From assembly GCA_947561715.1 (NCBI GenBank), contig OX387200.1, positions 11,844,501 through 11,908,500 on the forward strand: a DNA stretch of 64,000 nt. Direction: 5' to 3'. A program made the position numbers and the translations under genes. The notes under the pieces were generated by a model, which saw only the letters and a list, made by a program, of their open reading frames with translations, did no database searches and had not been told where the DNA came from. Below, in pieces: positions 1 through 15,000 of the stretch; the first letter of the stretch is position 1; each line of letters begins with the position of its first letter. The stretch is from Ascidia mentula (taxonomy: Eukaryota > Chordata > Ascidiacea > Phlebobranchia > Ascidiidae).

Positions 1-3000
1 TACTGGAATACCAGCGTTTTCCACTGTATAACAAAGCTTGTACAGAAAAAAATTATTTTTTATCGAAAAGTCATATACTGCAAAATGGACAAGTGCTGAA
101 ATCTCATAGTTACATACGTTGTGCAACCGCAAAAGCAATACTGGAGTACCAGCGTTTTCCACTGTATAATAAAGCTTGTAATGAAAAAAATTATTTTTTA
201 TCGAAAAGTCATATACTGCAAAATGGACAAGTGCTGAAATCTCATAGTTACATACGTTGTGCAACCGCAAAAGCAATACTGGAGTATCAGCGTTTTCCCC
301 TGTATAATAAAGCTTGTACTGCAAAAAAATATTTTTTATCGAAAAGTCATATACTGCAAAATAGAAAAGTGCTGAAATCGCACAGTTGCATAAGTTGTGC
401 AACAGAAAAAGCAATACTGGAATACCAGCGTTTTCCACTGTATAACAAAGCTTGTACAGAAAAAAATTATTTTTTATCGAAAAGTCATATACTGCAAAAT
501 GGACAAGTGCTGAAATCGCATAGTTACATACGTTGTGCAACCGCAAAAGCAATACAGGAGTATCAGCGTTTTCCACTGTATAATAAAGCTTGCACTGCAA
601 AAAAATATTTTTCATCGAAAAGTCATATACTGCAAAATGGACAAGTGCTGAAATCGCATAGTTACATACGTTGTGCAACCGCAAAAGCAATACTGGAGTA
701 TCAGCGTTTTCCCCTGTATAATAAAGCTTGTACTGCAAAAAGATATTTTTTGTCGAAAAGTCATATACTGCAAAATAGACAAGTGCTGAAATCGCACAGT
801 TGCATACGTTGTGCAACCGCAAAAGCAATACTGGAATACCAGCGTTTTCCACTGTTAAAGCTTGTACTGAAAAAAATTATTTTTTATCGAAAAGTCATAT
901 ACTGCAAAATGGACAAGTACTGAAATCTCATTGTTTCATACGTTGTGCAACCGCAAAAGCAATACTGGAGTACCAGCGTTTTCCACTGTATAATAAAGCT
1001 TGTACTGAAAAAAATATTTTTCATCGAAAAGTCATATACTGCAAAATGGACAAGTGCTGAAATCGCATAGTTACATACGTTGTGCAACCGCAAAAGCAAT
1101 ACTGGAGTATCAGCGTTTTCCACTGTATAATAAAGCTTGTACTGAAAAAAATTATTTTTTATCGAAAAGTCATATACTGCAAAATAGACAAGTACTGAAA
1201 TCTCATAGTTTCATACGTTGTGCAACCGCAAAAGCAATACTGGAGTATCAGCGTTTTCCACTGTATAATAAAGCTTGTACTGCAAAAAAATATTTTTCAT
1301 CGAAAAGTCATATACTGCAAAATGGACAAGTGCTGAAATCGCATAGTTGCATACGTTGTGCAACCGCAAAAGCAATACTGGAGTATCAGCGTTTTCCCCT
1401 GTATAATAAAGCTTGTACTGCAAAAAAATATTTTTTATCGAAAATTCATATACTGCAAAATAGACAAGTGCTGAAATCGCACAGTTGCATACGTTGTGCA
1501 ACCGCAAAAGCAATACTGGAATACCAGCGTTTTCCACTGTATAATAAAGCTTGTACTGAAAAAAATTATTTTTTCTCGAAAAGTCATATACTGCAAAATG
1601 GACAAGTACTAAAATCTCATAGTTACATACGTTGTGCAACCGCAAAAGCAATACTGGAGTTCCAGCGTTTTCCACTGCATAATAAAGCTTGTACTGAAAA
1701 AAATTATTTTTTATCGAAAAGTCATATACTGCAAAATGGACAAGTGCTGAAATCTCATAGTTACATACGTTGTGCAACCGCAAAAGCAATACTGGAGTAT
1801 CAGCGTTTTCCACTGTATAATAAAGCTTGTACTGAAAAAAAATATTTTTCATCGAAAAGTCATATACTGCAAAATGGACAAGTGCTGAAATCGCACAGTT
1901 ACATACGTTGTGCAACCGCAAAAGCAATACTGGAGTATCAGCGTTTTCCCCTGTATAATAAAGCTTGTACTGCAAAAAAATATTTTTTATCGAAAAGTCA
2001 TATACTGCAAAATAGAAAAGTGCTGAAATCGCACAGTTGCATAAGTTGTTCAACCGCAAAAGCAATACTGGAATACCAGCGTTTTCCACTGTATAACAAA
2101 GCTTGTACAGAAAAAAATTATTTTTTATCGAAAAGTCATATACTGCAAAATGGACAAGTGCTGAAATCTCATAGTTACATACGTTGTGCAACCGCAAAAG
2201 CAATACTGGAGTACCAGCGTTTTCCACTGTATAATAAAGCTTGTACTGAAAAAAATTATTTTTTATCGAAAAGTCATATATTGCAAAATGGACAAGTGCT
2301 GAAATCTCATAGTTACATACGTTGTGCAACCGCAAAAGCAATACTGGAATATCAGCGTTGTCCACTGCATAATAAAGCTTGTACTGCAAAAAATATTTTT
2401 CATCGAAAAGTCATATACTGCAAAATGCACAAGTGCTGAAATCGCACAGTTACATACGTTGTGCAACCGCAAAAGCAATACTGGAGTATCAGCGTTTTCC
2501 ACTGTATAATAAAGCTTGTAGTGCAAAAAAATATTTTTCATCGAAAAGTCATATACTGCAAAATGGACAAGTGCTGAAATCACATAGTTACATACGTTGT
2601 GCAACCGCAAAAGCAATACTGGAGAATCAGCGTTTTCCACTGTGTAATAAAGCTTGTACTGCAAAAAAATATTTTTCATCGAAAAGTCATACACTGCAAA
2701 ATGGACAAGTGCTGAAATCGCATAGTTACATACGTTGTGCAACCGCAAAAGCAATACTGGAGTATCAGCGTTTTCCACTGTATAATAAAGCTTGTACTGC
2801 AAAAAAATATTTTTCATCGAAAAGTCATATACTGCAAAATGGACAAGTGCTGAAATCGCATAGTTAAATACGTTGTGCAACAGCAAAAGCAATACTGGAA
2901 TATCAGCGTTGTCCACTGTATAACAAAGCTTGTACTGAAAAAAATTATTTTTTATCGAAAAGTCATATACTGCAAAACGGACAAGTACTGAAATCTCATA

Positions 3001-6000
3001 GTTTCATACGTTGTGCAACCGCAAAAGCAATACTGGAGTATCAGCGTTTTCCACTGTATAATAAAGCTTGTACTGCAAAAAAAAATTTTTCATCGAAAAG
3101 TCATATACTGCAAAATGGACAAGTGCTGAAATCGCATAGTTACATACGTTGTGCAACCGCAAAAGCAATACTGGAATATCAGCGTTGTCCACTGTATAAT
3201 AAAGCTTGTACTGCAAAAAAATATTTTTCATCGAAAAGACATATACTGCAAAATGGACAAGTGCTGAAATCGCATAGTTGCATACGTTGTGCAACCTCAA
3301 AACCAATACTGGAATATCAGCGTTTTCCACTGTATAATAAAGCTTGTACTGAAAAAAAATATTTTTTATCGAAAAGTCATATACTGCAAAATGGACAAGT
3401 GCTGAAATCTCATAGTTACATACGTTGTGCAACCGCAAAAGCAATACTGGAGAATCAGCGTTTTCCACTGTATAATAAAGTTTGTGCTGAAAAAATATAT
3501 TTTTTATCGAAAATTCATATGCTGCAAAATGGACAAGTGCTAAAATCGCACAGTTACATACGTTGTGCAACCGCAAAAGCAATACTGGAGTATCAGCGTT
3601 TTCCACTGTATAATAAAGCTTGTGCTGAATATATATATTTTTTATCGAAAATTCATATACTGCAAAATGGACAAGTGCTGAAATCGCACAGTTACATACG
3701 TTGTGCAACCGCAAAAGCAATACTGGAGTATCAGCGTTTTCCGCTGTATAATAAAGCTTGTGCTGAAAAAATATATTTTTTATCGAAAATTCATATACTG
3801 CAAAATGGACAAGTGCCGAAATCGCACAGTTACATACGTTGTGCAACAGCAAAAGCAATACTGGAGTACCAGCGTTTTCCCCTGTATAATAAAGCTTGTA
3901 CTGAAAAAAATATTTTTTATCGAAAATTCATACAATGCAAAATAGACAAGTGCTGAAATCGCACAGTTGCATACGTTGTGCAACCGCAAAAGCAATACTG
4001 GAATACCAGCGTTTTCCACTGTATAACAAAGCTTGTACTGAAAAAAATTATTTTTTATCGAAAAGTCATATACTGCAAAATGGACAAGTGCTGAAATCTC
4101 ATAGTTACATACGTTGTGCAACCGCAAAAGCAATACTGGAATACCAGCGTTTTCCACTGTATAACAAAGCTTGTACTGAAAAAAATTATTTTTTATCGAA
4201 AAGTCATATACTGCAAAATGGACAAGTACTAAAATCTCATAGTTACATACGTTGTGCAACCGCAAAAGCAACACTGGAGTTCCAGCGTTTTCCACTGCAT
4301 AATAAAGCTTGTACTGAAAAAAATTATTTTTTATCGAAAAGTCATATACTGCAAAATGGACAAGTGCTGAAATCTCATAGTTACATACGTTGTGCAACCG
4401 CAAAAGCAATACTGGAGTATCAGCGTTTTCCACTGTATAATAAAGCTTGTACTGAAAAAAAATATTTTTCATCGAAAAGTCATATACTGCAAAATGGACA
4501 AGTGCTGAAATCGCACAGTTGCATACGTTGTGCAACCGCAAAAGCAATACTGGAGTATCAGCGTTTTCCACTGTATAATAAAGCTTGTACTGAAAAAAAA
4601 TATTTTTTATCGAAAAGTCATATACTGCAAAATGGACAAGTGCTGAAATCGCATAGTTACATACGTTGTGCAACCGCAAAAGCAATACTGGAGTATCAGC
4701 GTTTTCCCCTGTATAATAAAGCTTGTACTGCAAAAAAATATTTTTTATCGAAAAGTCATATACTGCAAAATAGAAAAGTGCTGAAATCGCACAGTTGCAT
4801 AAGTTGTGCAACCGCAAAAGCAATACTGGAATACCAGCGTTTTCCACTGTATAACAAAGCTTGTACAGAAAAAAATTATTTTTTATCGAAAAGTCATATA
4901 CTGCAAAATGGACAAGTGCTGAAATCTCATAGTTACATACGTTGTGCAACCGCAAAAGCAATACTGGAGTACCAGCGTTTTCCACTGTATAATAAAGCTT
5001 GTACTGAAAAAAATTATTTTTTATCGAAAAGTCATATATTGCAAAATGGACAAGTGCTGAAATCTCATAGTTACATACGTTGTGCAACCGCAAAAGCAAT
5101 ACTGGAATATCAGCGTTGTCCACTGCATAATAAAGCTTGTACTGCAAAAAATATTTTTCATCGAAAAGTCATATACTGCAAAATGCACAAGTGCTGAAAT
5201 CGCACAGTTACATACGTTGTGCAACCGCAAAAGCAATACTGGAGTATCAGCGTTTTCCACTGTATAATAAAGCTTGTAGTGCAAAAAAATATTTTTCATC
5301 GAAAAGTCATATACTGCAAAATGGACAAGTGCTGAAATCACATAGTTACATACGTTGTGCAACCGCAAAAGCAATACTGGAGAATCAGCGTTTTCCACTG
5401 TATAATAAAGCTTGTACTGCAAAAAAATATTTTTCATCGAAAAGTCATATACTGCAAAATGGACAAGTGCTGAAATCGCATAGTTAAATACGTTGTGCAA
5501 CCGCAAAAGCAATACTGGAGTATCAGCGTTTTCCACTGTATAATAAAGCTTGTACTGCAAAAAAATATTTTTCATCGAAAAGTCATATACTGCAAAATGG
5601 ACAAGTGCTGAAATCGCATAGTTACATACGTTGTGCAACCGCAAAAGCAATACTGGAGTATCAGCGTTTTCCACTGTATAATAAAGCTTGTACTGCAAAA
5701 AAATATTTTTCATCGAAAAGTCATATACTGCAAAATGGACAAGTGCTGAAATCGCATAGTTACATACGTTGTGCAACCGCAAAAGCAATACTGGAATATC
5801 AGCGTTGTCCACTGTATAACAAAGCTTGTACTGAAAAAACATTATTTTTTGTCGAAAAGTCACATACTGCAAAATGGACAAGTGCTGAAATCTCATAGTT
5901 ACATACGTTGTGCAACCGCAAAAACAATACTGGAGTATCAGCGTTTTCCACTGTATAATAAAGCTTGCACTGCAAAAAAATATTTTTCATCGAAAAGTCA

Positions 6001-9000
6001 TATACTGCAAAATGGACAAGTGCTGAAATCGCATAGTTACATACGTTGTGCAACCGCAAAACCAATACTGGAGTATCAGCGTTTTCCACTGTATAATAAA
6101 GCTTGTACTGCAAAAAAATATTTTTCATCGAAAAGTCATATACTGCAAAATGGACAAGTGCTGAAATCGCATAGTTACATACGTTGTGCAACCGCAAAAG
6201 CAATACTGGAATATCAGCGTTGTCCACTGTATAACAAAGCTTGTACTGAAAAAAATTATTTTTTGTCGAAAAGTCATATACTGCAAAATGGACAAGTGCT
6301 GAAATCGCATAGTTACATACGTTGTGCAACCGCAAAAGCAATACTGGAATATCAGCGTTGTCCACTGTATAATAAAGCTTGTACTGAAAAAAATATTTTT
6401 CATCGAAAAGTCATATACTGCAAATTGGACAAGTGCTGAAATCGCATAGTTACATACGTTGTGCAACCGCAAAAGCAATACTGGAGTATCAGCGTTTTCC
6501 ACTGTATAATAAAGCTTGTACTGAAAAAAATTATTTTTTATCGAAAAGTCATATACTGCAAAACGGACAAGTACTGAAATCTCATAGTTTCATACGTTGT
6601 GCAACCGCAAAAGCAATACTGGAGTATCAGCGTTTTCCACTGTATAATAAAGCTTGTACTGCAAAAAAATATTTTTCATCGAAAAGTCATATACTGCAAA
6701 ATGGACAAGTGCTGAAATCGCATAGTTACATACGTTGTGCAACCGCAAAAGCAATACTGGAATATCAGCGTTGTCCACTGTATAATAAAGCTTGTACTGC
6801 AAAAAAATATTTTTCATCGAAAAGACATATACTGCAAAATGGACAAGTGCTGAAATCGCATAGTTGCATACGTTGTGCAACCTCAAAACCAATACTGGAA
6901 TATCAGCGTTTTCCACTGTATAATAAAGCTTGTACTGAAAAAAAATATTTTTTATCGAAAAGTCATATACTGCAAAATGGACAAGTGCTGAAATCTCATA
7001 GTTACATACGTTGTGCAACCGCAAAAGCAATACTGGAGAATCAGCGTTTTCCACTGTATAATAAAGTTTGTGCTGAAAAAATATATTTTTTGTCGAAAAT
7101 TCATATGCTGCAAAATGGACAAGTGCTAAAATCGCACAGTTACATACGTTGTGCAACCGCAAAAGCAATACTGGAGTATCAGCGTTTTCCACTGTATAAT
7201 AAAGCTTGTGCTGAATATATATATTTTTTATCGAAAATTCATATACTGCAAAATGGACAAGTGCTGAAATCGCACAGTTACATACGTTGTGCAACCGCAA
7301 AAGCAATACTGGAGTATCAGCGTTTTCCGCTGTATAATAAAGCTTGTGCTGAAAAAATATATTTTTTATCGAAAATTCATATACTGCAAAATGGACAAGT
7401 GCCGAAATCGCACAGTTACATACGTTGTGCAACAGCAAAAGCAATACTGGAGTACAAGCGTTTTCCCCTGTATAATAAAGCTTGTACTGAAAAAAATATT
7501 TTTTATCGAAAATTCATACACTGCAAAATAGACAAGTGCTGAAATCGCACAGTTGCATACGTTGTGCAACCGCAAAAGCAATACTGGAATACCAGCGTTT
7601 TCCACTGTATAACAAAGCTTATACTGAAAAAAGTTATTTTTTATCGAAAAGTCATATACTGCAAAATGGACAAGTGCTGAAATCTCATAGTTACATACGT
7701 TGTGCAACCGCAAAAGCAATACTGGAATACCAGCGTTTTCCACTGTATAACAAAGCTTGTACTGAAAAAAATTATTTTTTATCGAAAAGTCATATACTGC
7801 AAAATGGACAAGTGCTGAAATCTCATAGTTACATACGTTGTGCAACCGCAAAAGCAATACTGGAGTATCAGCGTTTTCCACTGTATAATAAAGCTTGTAC
7901 TGAAAAAAAATATTTTTTATCGAAAAGTCATATACTGCAAAATGGACAAGTGCTGAAATCGCACAGTTACATACGTTGTGCAACCGCAAAAGCAATACTT
8001 GAGTACCAGCGTTTTCCACTGTATAATAAAGCTTGTACTGAAAAAAAATATTTTTTATCGAAAAGTCATATACTGCAAAATGGACAAGTGCTGAAATCTC
8101 ATAGTTACATACGTTGTGCAACAGCAAAAGCAATACTGGAGTATCAGCGTTTTCCACTGTATAATAAAGTTTGTGCTGAAAAAATATATTTTTTATCGAA
8201 AATTCATATGCTGCAAAATGGACAAGTGCTAAAATCGCACAGTTACATACGTTGTGCAACCGCAAAAGCAATACTGGAGTATCAGCGTTTTCCACTGTAT
8301 AATAAAGCTTGTGCTGAATATATATATTTTTTATCGAAAATTCATACACTGCAAAATGGACAAGTGCTGAAATCGCACAGTTACATACGTTGTGCAACCG
8401 CAAAAGCAATACTGGAGTATCAGCGTTTTCCACTGTATAATAAAGCTTGTGCTGAAAAAATATATTTTTTATCGAAAATTCATATACTGCAAAATGGACA
8501 AGTGCCGAAATCGCACAGTTACATACGTTGTGCAACAGCAAAAGCAATACTGGAGTACCAGCGTTTTCCCCTGTATAATAAAGCTTGTACTGCAAAAAAA
8601 TATTTTTTATCGAAAATTCATACACTGCAAAATAGACAAGTGCTGAAATCGCACAGTTGCATACGTTGTGCAACCGCAAAAGCAATACTGGAATACCAGC
8701 GTTTTCCACTGTATAACAAAGCTTGTACTGAAAAAAATTATTTTTTATCGAAAAGTCATATACTGCAAAATGGACAAGTGCTGAAATCTCATAGTTACAT
8801 ACGTTGTGCAACCGCAAAAGCAATACTGGAGTATCAGCGTTTTCCACTGTATAATAAAGCTTGTACTGAAAAAAAATATTTTTTATCGAAAAGTCATATA
8901 CTGCAAAATGGACAAGTGCTGAAATCTCATAGTTACATACGTTGTGCAACCGCAAAAGCAATACTGGAGTATCAGCGTTTTCCACTGTATAATAAAGTTT

Positions 9001-12000
9001 GTGCTGAAAAAATATATTTTTTATCGAAAATTCATATGCTGCAAAATGGACAAGTGCTAAAATCGCACAGTTACATACGTTGTGCAACCGCAAAAGCAAT
9101 ACTGGAGTATCAGCGTTTTCCACTGTATAATAAAGCTTGTGCTGAATATATATATTTTTTATCGAAAATTCATATACTGCAAAATGGACAAGTGCTGAAA
9201 TCGCACAGTTACATACGTTGTGCAACCGCAAAAGCAATACTGGAGTATCAGCGTTTTCCACTGTATAATAAAGCTTGTGCTGAAAAAATATATTTTTTAT
9301 CGAAAATTCATATACTGCAAAATGGACAAGTGCCGAAATCGCACAGTTACATACGTTGTGCAACAGCAAAAGCAATACTGGAGTACCAGCGTTTTCCCCT
9401 GTATAATAAAGCTTGTACTGCAAAAAAATATTTTTTATCGAAAATTCATACACTGCAAAATGGACAAGTGCTGAAATCGCATAGTTACATACGTTGTGCA
9501 ATCGCAAAAGCAATACTGGAATATCAGCGTTGTCCACTGTATAATAAAGCTTGTACTGAAAAAAATTATTTTTTATCGAAAAGTCATATACTGCAAAATG
9601 GACAAGTGCTGAAATCGCATAGTTACATACGTTGTGCAATCGCAAAAGCAATACTGGAATATCAGCGTTGTCCACTGTATAATAAAGCTTGTACTGCAAA
9701 AAAATATTTTTCATCGAAAAGTCATATACTGCAAAATGGACAAGTGCTGAAATCGCATAGTTACATACGTTGTGCAACCGCAAAAGCAATACTGGAGTAT
9801 CAGCGTTTTCCCCTGTATAATAAAGCTTGTACTGCAAAAAAATATTTTTTATCGAAAAGTCATATACTGCAAAATAGAAAAGTGCTGAAATCGCACAGTT
9901 GCATAAGTTGTGCAACCGCAAAAGCAATACTGGAATACCAGCGTTTTCCACTGTATAACAAAGCTTGTACAGAAAAAAATTATTTTTTATCGAAAAGTCA
10001 TATACTGCAAAATGGACAAGTGCTGAAATCTCATAGTTACATACGTTGTGCAACCGCAAAAGCAATACTGGAGTACCAGCGTTTTCCACTGTATAATAAA
10101 GCTTGTACTGAAAAAAATTATTTTTTATTGAAAAGTCACATATTGCAAAATGGACAAGTGCTGAAATCTCATAGTTACATACGTTGTGCAACCGCAAAAG
10201 CAATACTGGAATATCAGCGTTGTCCACTGCATAATAAAGCTTGTACTGCAAAAAATATTTTTCATCGAAAAGTCATATACTGCAAAATGCACAAGTGCTG
10301 AAATCGCACAGTTACATACGTTGTGCAACCGCAAAAGCAATACTGGAGTATCAGCGTTTTCCACTGTATAATAAAGCTTGTAGTGCAAAAAAATATTTTT
10401 CATCGAAAAGTCATATACTGCAAAATGGACAAGTGCTGAAATCACATAGTTACATACGTTGTGCAACCGCAAAAGCAATACTGGAGAATCAGCGTTTTCC
10501 ACTGTATAATAAAGCTTGTACTGCAAAAAAATATTTTTCATCGAAAAGTCATATACTGCAAAATGGACAAGTGCTGAAATCGCATAGTTACATACGTTGT
10601 GCAACCGCAAAAGCAATACTGGAGTATCAGCGTTTTCCACTGTATAATAAAGCTTGTACTGCAAAAAAATATTTTTCATCGAAAAGTCATATACTGCAAA
10701 ATGGACAAGTGCTGAAATCGCATAGTTAAATACGTTGTGCAACCGCAAAAGCAATACTGGAGTATCAGCGTTTTCCACTGTATAATAAAGCTTGTACTGC
10801 AAAAAAATATTTTTCATCGAAAAGTCATATACTGCAAAATGGACAAGTGCTGAAATCGCATAGTTACATACGTTGTGCAACCGCAAAAGCAATACTGGAG
10901 TATCAGCGTTTTCCACTGTATAATAAAGCTTGTACTGCAAAAAAATATTTTTCATCGAAAAGTCATATACTGCAAAATGGACAAGTGCTGAAATCGCATA
11001 GTTACATACGTTGTGCAACCGCAAAAGCAATACTGGAATATCAGCGTTGTCCACTGTATAACAAAGCTTGTACTGAAAAAACATTATTTTTTGTCGAAAA
11101 GTCACATACTGCAAAATGGACAAGTGCTGAAATCTCATAGTTACATACGTTGTGCAACCGCAAAAGCAATACTGGAGTATCAGCGTTTTCCACTGTATAA
11201 TAAAGCTTGCACTGCAAAAAAATATTTTTCATCGAAAAGTCATATACTGCAAAATGGACAAGTGCTGAAATCGCATAGTTACATACGTTGTGCAACCGCA
11301 AAACCAATACTGGAGTATCAGCGTTTTCCACTGTATAATAAAGCTTGTACTGCAAAAAAATATTTTTCATCGAAAAGTCATATACTGCAAAATGGACAAG
11401 TGCTGAAATCGCATAGTTACATACGTTGTGCAACCGCAAAAGCAATACTGGAATATCAGCGTTGTCCACTGTATAATAAAGCTTGTACAGAAAAAAATTA
11501 TTTTTTATCGAAAAGTCATATACTGCAAAATGGACAAGTGCTGAAATCTCATAGTTACATACGTTGTGCAACCGCAAAAGCAATACTGGAATACCAGCGT
11601 TTTCCACTGTATAACAAAGCTTGTACTGAAAAAAATTATTTTTTATCGAAAAGTCATATACTGCAAAATGGACAAGTGCTGAAATCTCATAGTTACATAC
11701 GTTGTGCAACCGCAAAAGCAATACTGGAGTATCAGCGTTTTCCACTGTATAATAAAGCTTGTACTGAAAAAAAATATTTTTTATCGAAAAGTCATATACT
11801 GCAAAATGGACAAGTGCTGAAATCGCACAGTTACATACGTTGTGCAACCGCAAAAGCAATACTTGAGTACCAGCGTTTTCCACTGTATAATAAAGCTTGT
11901 ACTGAAAAAAAATATTTTTTATCGAAAAGTCATATACTGCAAAATGGACAAGTGCTGAAATCTCATAGTTACATACGTTGTGCAACCGCAAAAGCAATAC

Positions 12001-15000
12001 TGGAGTATCAGCGTTTTCCACTGTATAATAAAGTTTGTGCTGAAAAAATATATTTTTTATCGAAAATTCATATGCTGCAAAATGGACAAGTGCTAAAATC
12101 GCACAGTTACATACGTTGTGCAACCGCAAAAGCAATACTGGAGTATCAGCGTTTTCCACTGTATAATAAAGCTTGTGCTGAATATATATATTTTTTATCG
12201 AAAATTCATATACTGCAAAATGGACAAGTGCTGAAATCGCACATTTACATACGTTGTGCAACCGCAAAAGCAATACTGGAGTATCAGCGTTTTCCACTGT
12301 ATAATAAAGCTTGTGCTGAAAAAATATATTTTTTATCGAAAATTCATATACTGCAAAATGGACAAGTGCCGAAATCGCACAGTTACATACGTTGTGCAAC
12401 AGCAAAAGCAATACTGGAGTACCAGCGTTTTCCCCTGTATAATAAAGCTTGTACTGCAAAAAAATATTTTTTATCGAAAATTCATACACTGCAAAATAGA
12501 CAAGTGCTGAAATCGCACAGTTGCATACGTTGTGCAACCGCAAAAGCAATACTGGAATACCAGCGTTTTCCACTGTATAACAAAGCTTGTACTGAAAAAA
12601 ATTATTTTTTATCGAAAAGTCATATACTGCAAAATGGACAAGTGCTGAAATCTCATAGTTACATACGTTGTGCAACCGCAAAAGCAATACTGGAGTATCA
12701 GCGTTGTCCACTGTATAACAAAGCTTGTACTGAAAAAACATTATTTTTTGTCGAAAAGTCACATACTGCAAAATGGACAAGTGCTGAAATCTCATAGTTA
12801 CATACGTTGTGCAACCGCAAAAGCAATACTGGAGTATCAGCGTTTTCCACTGTATAATAAAGCTTGCACTGCAAAAAAATATTTTTCATCGAAAAGTCAT
12901 ATACTGCAAAATGGACAAGTGCTGAAATCGCATAGTTACATACGTTGTGCAACCTCAAAACCAATACTGGAGTATCAGCGTTTTCCACTGTATAATAAAG
13001 CTTGTACTGCAAAAAAATATTTTTCATCGAAAAGTCATATACTGCAAAATGGACAAGTGCTGAAATCGCATAGTTACATACGTTGTGCAACCGCAAAAGC
13101 AATACTGGAATATCAGCGTTGTCCACTGTATAATAAAGCTTGTACTGAAAAAAATATTTTTCATCGAAAAGTCATATACTGCAAATTGGACAAGTGCTGA
13201 AATCGCATAGTTACATACGTTGTGCAACCGCAAAAGCAATACTGGAGTATCAGCGTTTTCCACTGTATAATAAAGCTTGTACTGAAAAAAATTATTTTTT
13301 ATCGAAAAGTCATATACTGCAAAACGGACAAGTACTGAAATCTCATAGTTTCATACGTTGTGCAACCGCAAAAGCAATACTGGAGTATCAGCGTTTTCCA
13401 CTGTATAATAAAGCTTGTACTGCAAAAAAATATTTTTCATCGAAAAGTCATATACTGCAAAATGGACAAGTGCTGAAATCGCATAGTTACATACGTTGTG
13501 CAACCGCAAAAGCAATACTGGAATATCAGCGTTGTCCACTGTATAATAAAGCTTGTACTGCAAAAAAATATTTTTCATCGAAAAGACATATACTGCGAAA
13601 TGGACAAGTGCTGAAATCGCATAGTTGCATACGTTGTGCAACCGCAAAAGCAATACTGGAATATCAGCGTTGTCCACTGTATAATAAAGCTTGTGCTGAA
13701 TATATATATTTTTTATCGAAAATTCATATACTGCAAAATGGACAAGTGCTGAAATCGCACAGTTACATACGTTGTGCAACCGCAAAAGCAATACTGGAGT
13801 ATCAGCGTTTTCCACTGTATAATAAAGCTTGTGCTGAAAAAATATATTTTTTATCGAAAATTCATATACTGCAAAATGGACAAGTGCCGAAATCGCACAG
13901 TTACATACGTTGTGCAACAGCAAAAGCAATACTGGAGTACCAGCGTTTTCCCCTGTATAATAAAGCTTGTACTGCAAAAAAATATTTTTTATCGAAAATT
14001 CATACACTGCAAAATAGACAAGTGCTGAAATCGCACAGTTGCATACGTTGTGCAACCGCAAAAGCAATACTGGAATACCAGCGTTTTCCACTGTATAACA
14101 AAGCTTGTACTGAAAAAAATTATTTTTTATCGAAAAGTCATATACTGCAAAATGGACAAGTGCTGAAATCTCATAGTTACATACGTTGTGCAACCGCAAA
14201 AGCAATACTGGAATACCAGCGTTTTCCACTGTATAACAAAGCTTGTACTGAAAAAAATTATTTTTTATCGAAAAGTCATATACTGCAAAATGGACAAGTG
14301 CTGAAATCTCATAGTTACATACGTTGTGCAACCGCAAAAGCAATACTGGAGTATCAGCGTTTTCCACTGTATAATAAAGCTTGTACTGAAAAAAAATATT
14401 TTTTATCGAAAAGTCATATACTGCAAAATGGACAAGTGCTGAAATCGCACAGTTACATACGTTGTGCAACCGCAAAAGCAATACTTGAGTACCAGCGTTT
14501 TCCACTGTATAATAAAGCTTGTACTGAAAAAAAATATTTTTTATCGAAAAGTCATATACTGCAAAATGGACAAGTGCTGAAATCGCACAGTTACATACGT
14601 TGTGCAACCGCAAAAGCAATACTGGAGTATCAGCGTTTTCCACTGTATAATAAAGCTTGTGCTGAAAAAATATATTTTTTATCGAAAATTCATATACTGC
14701 AAAATGGAAAAGTGCCGAAATCGCACAGTTACATACGTTGTGCAACAGCAAAAGCAATACTGGAGTACCAGCGTTTTCCCCTGTATAATAAAGCTTGTAC
14801 TGCAAAAAAATATTTTTTATCGAAAATTCATACACTGCAAAATAGACAAGTGCTGAAATCGCACAGTTGCATACGTTGTGCAACCGCAAAAGCAATACTG
14901 GAATACCAGCGTTTTCCACTGTATAACAAAGCTTGTACTGAAAAAAATTATTTTTTATCGAAAAGTCATATACTGCAAAATGGACAAGTGCTGAAATCTC

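Noticed and set aside
7366-10251. 961-codon minus-strand open frame in the satellite
   Set aside because: Same cause on the other strand. The hydrophobic-looking repeat is simply the complement of the same 138 bp, not a membrane protein.
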